26,316 bases of DNA from Saccharicrinis sp. UBA6048. Lineage in GTDB: Bacteria; Bacteroidota; Bacteroidia; Bacteroidales; Marinilabiliaceae. Shown in pieces: positions 22,974 through 26,316 of this stretch. The stretch covers positions 1 through 26,316 of the forward strand of contig DIYS01000035.1 of assembly GCA_002429115.1 (NCBI GenBank), read 5' to 3'. Both the position numbers and the translations under genes were made by a program. Position 1 is the first letter of the stretch; every line of letters starts with the position of its first letter. Under the pieces are notes generated by a model. It did no database searches, was not told the DNA's origin, and saw only the letters and a list, made by a program, of their open reading frames with translations.

Positions 22974-23450
22974 ATGCAGAATTTATTTGAGTGCCGAGTT
23001 CGCTATGAGAAGATTGACGAACAAAGTGGCCATGAAAAAACAATAACTGAGTGTTACCTGGTAGATGCTGTTTCTCATGGCGAAGCCGAGAGCCGCATGT
23101 ATAAAGAAATGGAAGCTATGATTCGTGGTGAGTTCGTAGTTAAAAGCGTTCGTAAGGTCAACTATACCGAGATTTTCGAAAACGAGGATGGTGATATTTG
23201 GTACAAGAGTAAAATATCATTCGAAACCGTTGATGATAAAAGCGGCAAAGGCAAGCGTGTTAGCAATAACATACTGGTACTGGCCAGCAACGTTAAAGAT
23301 GCCTTTGACAAGATTCATGAAGGCATGGGTGGCATGACGGTTGACTTCGATATTAATGCCATTGCCGAAAGTCCGATTCTTGACTTCTTTCCTTACTTCA
23401 ATGGTGATGAAGAGGTGACCGATGGTAAAACCGAAGCTTACAAGGATTAG
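22974..23450 (+). CDS. DUF4494 family protein
   Basis: A 158-residue protein that follows the Bacteroidota DUF4494 pattern closely: FECRVRYEKIDEQSG at the start, ITECYLVDAVSHGEAESRM (about residues 24-42), GEFVVKSVRKVNYTEIF (52-68), DIWYKSKISFETVDDKSGK (74-92) and ISESPILD-like AIAESPILDFFPYF near the end. It is predicted soluble and alpha/beta, with unknown function. DUF4494 is common in chromosomes and mobile elements of the phylum. It begins a run of three closely spaced small genes. Confidence 0.82.
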   Translation: MQNLFECRVRYEKIDEQSGHEKTITECYLVDAVSHGEAESRMYKEMEAMIRGEFVVKSVRKVNYTEIFENEDGDIWYKSKISFETVDDKSGKGKRVSNNILVLASNVKDAFDKIHEGMGGMTVDFDINAIAESPILDFFPYFNGDEEVTDGKTEAYKD

Positions 23451-23452
23451 GT

Positions 23453-23707
23453 ATGGATTACATTGTAAAAGTTAAAATAACGCCATCGGATTCTAGTGAT
23501 CCGATGGCAAAATATAAATCATCCTTCTACACAGGTGAGTTTGTCTCTAAAAGAAATAGAGTTATGCACTCTAAAATAGAAGCCCAGGTGAAGCAATATC
23601 TAAAGACGATGTCTAAACAGCAGCACCCACATTTGGATTTTGACATCAAGGTTCTGAAAATCGAGCGAAGTAACAAAAAGTTTATTGTAGTTGAAGATAA
23701 AATTTAG
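23453..23707 (+). CDS. Hypothetical phage protein
   Basis: An 84-residue basic protein with no membrane helix, starting two bases after the DUF4494 stop and ending two bases before the next start. The strand-rich ends (DYIVKVKITPSD; DFDIKVLKIERSNKKFIVVED) suggest a small alpha/beta fold. Homology is not recognised; reality rests on the tight packing and natural codon use. Confidence 0.6.
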   Translation: MDYIVKVKITPSDSSDPMAKYKSSFYTGEFVSKRNRVMHSKIEAQVKQYLKTMSKQQHPHLDFDIKVLKIERSNKKFIVVEDKI

Positions 23708-23709
23708 AG

Positions 23710-23907
23710 ATGAAATATACAGTTGATTGGCTAGAAGTAGCCCGCAGAAAGATGGAATTTGACCATACAGGTCGCAAATTCTTCAGGTCAGTTATAAAGC
23801 TGGATAACAACTTTCACGTGTACGTCCATGGTAAAAAAGAACTATTGGCAGTTGAAAAGGATAGTAATGGTACCTACCTAAAGTTGTATTTCAAACAAAT
23901 TAAGTAA
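23710..23907 (+). CDS. Small protein like the C-terminus of NdpA/37-kDa nucleoid-associated proteins
   Basis: A 65-residue protein starting ATG 23710. Residues 22-63 (GRKFFRSVIKLDNNFHVYVH, then GKKELLAVEKDSNGTYLKLYF) resemble the last strands of the nucleoid-associated protein NdpA/YejK family in Bacteroidota (KSVIKLDKNFHIYIHG...YKLYF). The rest of that about 340-residue protein is absent, so this is a domain-sized relative rather than an intact NdpA. A role in DNA or nucleoid binding is possible but unproven. Confidence 0.5.
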   Translation: MKYTVDWLEVARRKMEFDHTGRKFFRSVIKLDNNFHVYVHGKKELLAVEKDSNGTYLKLYFKQIK

Positions 23908-23951
23908 TAGATAACGAGAAGCTCTCACGCTTACAAAGGCCTCAAGTTAGA

Positions 23952-24104
23952 TTGAATCAGATTAAGGAAATACAAGATGCCTTTTGTAATACTTCAGCTA
24001 GTTGTGTTAATGGCTCCTGCATGCTGTGCCTTTACCACAAATCCAATTTAAATGAGTTTGAAACCTGGTTTAAAGAACATTTAAATGCCGATAAAAAACC
24101 ATGA
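23952..24104 (+). CDS. Possible cysteine-rich 50-aa protein (TTG start)
   Basis: The frame ends at TGA 24102-24104. It is open back to 23908 without an ATG, and the best start is TTG 23952. It reads LNQIKEIQDAF, then CNTSASCVNGSCMLCLYHKS and a charged helix EFETWFKEHLNADKKP. Four spaced cysteines plus a histidine suggest metal binding. It overlaps the zinc-ribbon gene by 20 bases. The lack of ATG makes it uncertain. Confidence 0.35.
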   Translation: MNQIKEIQDAFCNTSASCVNGSCMLCLYHKSNLNEFETWFKEHLNADKKP

Positions 24105-24204
24105 GCACTGGCACACTTGTAAACGGTGTAAGTGTGAATTTGATTTACGAATAACATGTATTTGCCCTCACTGTGGCGAAACTGTAAAGATTGATGAATT
24201 ATGA
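24085..24204 (+). CDS. 39-aa zinc-ribbon protein
   Basis: ATG 24085 encodes MPIKNHEHWHTCKRCKCEFD, then LRITCICPHCGETVKIDEL. Two CxxC knuckles (CKRC and CPHC) 13 residues apart form a typical zinc ribbon. Such mini zinc-ribbon proteins occur in phage early and middle regions and may bind nucleic acid or protein partners. A terminator-like hairpin follows at 24224. Confidence 0.65.
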   Translation: MPIKNHEHWHTCKRCKCEFDLRITCICPHCGETVKIDEL

Positions 24205-24223
24205 ATTTATATGTAGAGAAAGG

Positions 24224-24245
24224 AGAGCTACTTACGTAGCTCTTT
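24224..24245. terminator. Perfect hairpin between convergent genes
   Basis: AGAGCTAC/GTAGCTCT with loop TTAC, then TTT on the plus strand. It lies 20 bases after the zinc-ribbon stop and covers the stop codon of the reverse-strand membrane gene. It probably ends rightward transcription and perhaps both directions. Confidence 0.6.
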
Positions 24246-24695
24246 AAGTTTGGCCTTAATCATCTTGATTCGCTCAGTATCCTTATAATCGCACATAGCA
24301 AGCTGATGAGTCCATTTATCAATTTCATTCTCTCTGATTTCGGCTTTCATAGCTCTGTTAATGCCGGCAAATTTGGCCTCGGCATAATCATAAACAAACA
24401 TTAAAACAATGAAAGAAAATAACAAACCAATACAAAAAACAAACAACTTACTAAATGGTAAAAGCAACCAGCACAAAGCCATTAAAAGAGCACTAAAAAC
24501 ATACCGCATTGCACGCAGGGTATTCTTTTTCATAACCATAGCTATTATAGCATTATTGGGCAATACTGCTTTAAGTACAAACGCCACAAACATTAAACCT
24601 ACACCCGCTATAATGGGGTACACTATCCCGGTAATTATATTCTGCATTATCCTGTTGTTTATTGGCGTCATTACTTTATTGATGGATGAAGCCAT
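24228..24695 (-). CDS. Membrane protein with cytoplasmic helical tail (reverse strand)
   Basis: A 155-residue protein with four hydrophobic helices (about residues 18-45, 48-60, 63-80 and 84-104), followed by a charged helical tail rich in K, E and R (residues 108-155). The hairpin at its 3' end, shared with the convergent zinc-ribbon gene, supports a leftward unit. A rightward frame (24409-24738, 109 residues) covers the same region with wobble positions aligned, so one is probably a shadow. The leftward frame is longer and explains 24228-24408, so it is preferred. A reverse-strand gene here could be a lysogen-expressed accessory gene. Homology is not recognised. Confidence 0.5.
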   Translation of the reverse strand: MASSINKVMTPINNRIMQNIITGIVYPIIAGVGLMFVAFVLKAVLPNNAIIAMVMKKNTLRAMRYVFSALLMALCWLLLPFSKLFVFCIGLLFSFIVLMFVYDYAEAKFAGINRAMKAEIRENEIDKWTHQLAMCDYKDTERIKMIKAKLKELRK

Positions 24696-24786
24696 AATGA
24701 AACACTACAAGCAAATATACAAAAGACTTAACGACTAATAATTTTTACAAAATCTTGCATGTCAAAAATATTTAGTAACATTGCAG

Positions 24787-24959
24787 TGTTCAAGTTTTCA
24801 TACAGGGAGCAACAACGAGTTGCCCATATTGCGTTTAGGGCATTTTTTATGCCTTAATGTTACGATATGCGGTAGCTTGCCCCGTGGTATTGCTATAATG
24901 GCGTACCGGCTCTCTGTAATGAAGCTTGAACAACGGGTAGCAGGCTACCGTCTTTTTTT
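24787..24959 (+). promoter_or_regulatory. Structured leader of the KilA-N gene with two terminator-like hairpins
   Basis: Hairpin 1 is GCAAC/GTTGC (24809-24823). Terminator 1 is TGCCC/GGGCA (24821-24842) followed by TTTTTT. These two share bases 24821-24823, so they exclude each other. Terminator 2 is GGTAG/CTACC with loop CAGG (24936-24949, plus a lower A-T/C-G clamp), followed by TCTTTTTTT. The segments GTTCAAG (24788) and CTTGAAC (24925) can pair over long range. The layout resembles transcription attenuation before the gene that starts at 24984. Confidence 0.5.
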
Positions 24960-24983
24960 GCCTGCAAGTTCAAAAAATTACAG

Positions 24984-25607
24984 ATGATTAACTTACAAAC
25001 AGTCGTAATAAACGACACAAGATTTGCCGTAGAAGAGCGAAACGGCAACATTAGTTTTAACCTCACTCAAATGGCAAAACCTTTTGGTGACCATAAAAAA
25101 CCTTCAAAATGGTTAAGACACAATCCAGCAAAAGAATATTTAGAAGAATTAAGCAAAGGGCTTAAAAGCCCTTTGGCTGATTTGGTGGAAGTTAGAAAAG
25201 GAGGTATGCCGGAACTGGCAGGAACATGGGCAAATGATTGTAGAATAGCAATGCGATTTGCACAATGGTTAGACCCAAAGTTTGCAGTAGCTGTTGATGA
25301 AATTGTAATCAAGCTACTTACCAAACAGGCAATAGTATTAGAGCCCAAACGAGGTGTTATGCCTATTTTTATTGATGGAAAGCGTTGGTACTGCTATATT
25401 GAAGTAATGAAAGCTTTGGGTGGTAGTACATTGAGTAGTGCAACTTCACGCAAAAGGAAACATCCGCATCATTTTACTAAAATATACGGTCGTAATTTCA
25501 TTACTGAACATTACTTCGATTTATTAATTGGGTATTACGACTGGCGAAACTCAGCTAAAGAGAAAGTGAACCTTCAATTACCTATAAACTTTGGAGGGCA
25601 AGCATAA
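24984..25607 (+). CDS. KilA-N domain protein (antirepressor-like)
   Basis: A 207-residue protein. The N-terminal KilA-N DNA-binding domain (about residues 1-115) is recognised by FNLTQMAKPFGDHKKPSKWL (25-44) and GTWANDCRIAMRFAQWLDPK (80-99), the family's characteristic helix ending. The C-terminal part (about residues 125-200) is a second, unassigned domain with DGKRWYCYIEVMKALGG and many basic residues. KilA-N proteins are phage regulators and antirepressors. The leader with terminator-like hairpins suggests regulated expression. The next gene overlaps its stop by one base. Confidence 0.85.
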   Translation: MINLQTVVINDTRFAVEERNGNISFNLTQMAKPFGDHKKPSKWLRHNPAKEYLEELSKGLKSPLADLVEVRKGGMPELAGTWANDCRIAMRFAQWLDPKFAVAVDEIVIKLLTKQAIVLEPKRGVMPIFIDGKRWYCYIEVMKALGGSTLSSATSRKRKHPHHFTKIYGRNFITEHYFDLLIGYYDWRNSAKEKVNLQLPINFGGQA

Positions 25608-25840
25608 TGGAATATAAGATAGATAATAATAAAGCTATTGAGAACATTCGAGAATATTTGCGGCATGAAACTGATGCAGGAAATGTAGTAGAGGCTTTAG
25701 ATAACGCTTATTATTTGTTGGCACAATCGGCAGCAAGTGCATTAGATAAAGCAGATTGTTCGGCTCTGTGTAATGGGAAAAGCTCCTTGGAAGATATCAT
25801 GTATAATATCCATCGCTTGAGAGAAGTTTTAGTAGAGTAA
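25607..25840 (+). CDS. Small protein coupled to the KilA-N gene
   Basis: A 77-residue acidic, helical protein with no membrane segment. The start ATG overlaps the KilA-N stop (TAATG), so translation is coupled. Features include alanine-rich helices (NAYYLLAQSAASALDKADC) and two cysteines. Homology is not recognised. It may be a partner or modulator of the KilA-N protein by context. A terminator follows at 25894. Confidence 0.6.
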   Translation: MEYKIDNNKAIENIREYLRHETDAGNVVEALDNAYYLLAQSAASALDKADCSALCNGKSSLEDIMYNIHRLREVLVE

Positions 25841-25893
25841 ATCTTAAAGGACAGATGATTTAATTAAAATTCACCCCATTTTTTTTAAATAAG

Positions 25894-25924
25894 CCTCGTA
25901 GTTGTTTAAACTACGGGGTTTTTT
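25894..25924 (+). terminator. Intrinsic terminator after the KilA-N operon
   Basis: CCTCGTAGTT pairs with AACTACGGGG (one T·G) around loop GTTTA, followed by TTTTTT. It ends the KilA-N unit. Confidence 0.85.
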
Positions 25925-25940
25925 GTTAAGTGAAAGTTTT

Positions 25941-25948
25941 TACATTTG
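25941..25948 (+). promoter_or_regulatory. -7 promoter element before the small membrane protein
   Basis: TACATTTG matches TAnnTTTG exactly and lies 36 bases before ATG 25984. The nearest upstream TTTG is 15 bases away, shorter than the usual 19-21, so the -33 element is unclear. Confidence 0.4.
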
Positions 25949-25983
25949 TGTTTATTGATGAATTAACTCTAAAATATTGGCTT

Positions 25984-26157
25984 ATGGCTTCAGAAAGATT
26001 AAAAAAACAGTATCCTCATTTAAGGCAATTATCAGCTCTATTAACGTACACTATTATTTTTGTTCTGATTTGTAGCTTTAGTTTTGTTATTTTTTGCCTG
26101 TCAGGTTACAATGAATTGTTTACAATATGGACTAGTATACCTTATTTGATAAGTTGA
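25984..26157 (+). CDS. 57-aa single-pass membrane protein
   Basis: ATG 25984 gives a basic N-terminus (MASERLKKQYPHLRQ), one long hydrophobic helix (about residues 18-40) and a short tail. An in-frame GTG at 25930 would add 18 residues. It is rejected because it lies upstream of the candidate -7 element and five bases past the terminator. The function is unknown; holin-like or other phage membrane roles cannot be told apart from one helix. Nothing convincing was found in 26158-26316. Confidence 0.5.
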   Translation: MASERLKKQYPHLRQLSALLTYTIIFVLICSFSFVIFCLSGYNELFTIWTSIPYLIS

Positions 26158-26316
26158 CCATCTCCCGTTTTTAACTTTCCCAATTCAATGCAAGCATTAA
26201 CTGGCCAGTAGTCTGGGGCATGTGGCTCACCGGAAGAAAAGCCTTGGGTCTGGTGCTTGCAAGTAAAGTCTTCACTATGGTGCTGATTTTGTAATATATG
26301 AAATTAAACAACTCAT

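Larger units (their letters stand above)
14700..26316 (+). mobile_element. Mu-like transposable prophage, left part (right end outside the window)
   Basis: Gene order matches Mu-type phages: repressor on the left strand, divergent Ner/Cro-like regulator, MuA-type transposase, MuB-type ATPase, then small early and middle genes including DUF3164. The left terminus lies somewhere between about 14,690 and 14,760, where host spacer gives way to repeated sites. Its exact base cannot be fixed without the right end and the 5-bp target duplication. Head, tail and lysis genes are not visible, so integrity of the element is unknown. Insertion is about 100 bases upstream of the MoxR operon. Confidence 0.88.

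Noticed and set aside
24781..24987. 68-residue frame in the KilA-N leader as an ordinary gene
   Set aside because: It runs through both terminator hairpins and overlaps the KilA-N start. It is more likely leader RNA, though a translated leader peptide is not excluded.
26160..26300. Leftward frame reading HHSEDFTCKHQTQGFSSGEP and on to GKLKTGDGQLIK
   Set aside because: The composition looks protein-like, but the frame is closed by a stop upstream and has no ATG, GTG or TTG in a useful place. It is too short to support.

Overview
The window comes from a Bacteroidota chromosome. Three things suggest this: the arginine gene order argR–GNAT–argG–argC–argD, an operon typical of the phylum (MoxR, DUF58, DUF4350, DUF4129), and promoters that fit the phylum's TTTG / TAnnTTTG consensus. 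A marine or gut Bacteroidales/Marinilabiliales relative is plausible, but the genus cannot be read from the sequence. The window splits into a host part (about 1-14,700) and the left part of a Mu-like transposable prophage (about 14,700 to the right edge).

Host part. On the minus strand lies an arginine cluster: argR (4045-4524), a GNAT acyltransferase likely to make the first step (3237-3878), argG, argC and a truncated argD at the left edge. argR has a good promoter with a palindrome of ARG-box type at its start site. Divergent from argR is carB (5009-8224), which supplies carbamoyl phosphate; carA is not adjacent. A strong terminator follows carB. Next comes a minus-strand gene (8408-9094) that reads like a class V aminotransferase (PhnW type) without its PLP lysine. 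Then a minus-strand operon runs from 14625 down to 9348: a 41-aa membrane peptide, a polytopic membrane protein, DUF4129, DUF4350, a MoxR AAA+ ATPase and a DUF58 protein.

Prophage part. The left end (about 14.7-15.2 kb) is non-coding and repeat-rich. It holds repeated ACTACC sites, three 12-bp iterons, a palindrome and a terminator facing inward. A leftward immunity operon follows: a LexA-like S24 repressor (15474-16169) and a small protein. Three matching 17-bp operators flank and lie inside the repressor gene, and one sits inside a near-perfect early promoter that drives rightward genes. These are a Ner/Cro-like regulator, an uncertain small gene, a MuA-type DDE transposase, a MuB-type ATPase, a RecA-fold ATPase, a conserved Mu-like protein and a further small protein. 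After a terminator comes a highly structured non-coding block (21588-21828). It includes a tRNA-like RNA with perfect acceptor, D and T arms but no possible anticodon arm. Beyond it are a lipoprotein, DUF3164, a membrane peptide, DUF4494, several small proteins (one like the C-terminus of nucleoid-associated protein NdpA, one a zinc ribbon), a probable reverse-strand membrane gene, and a KilA-N protein behind an attenuator-like leader. The late head and tail genes and the right end lie outside the window.

The most unusual signals are two tRNA-like RNA elements in the prophage: an acceptor/T-arm minihelix just before the transposase gene, and the anticodon-less tRNA-like RNA inside the structured block. 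They share the same T-loop sequence. They may be processing signals or regulatory decoys.
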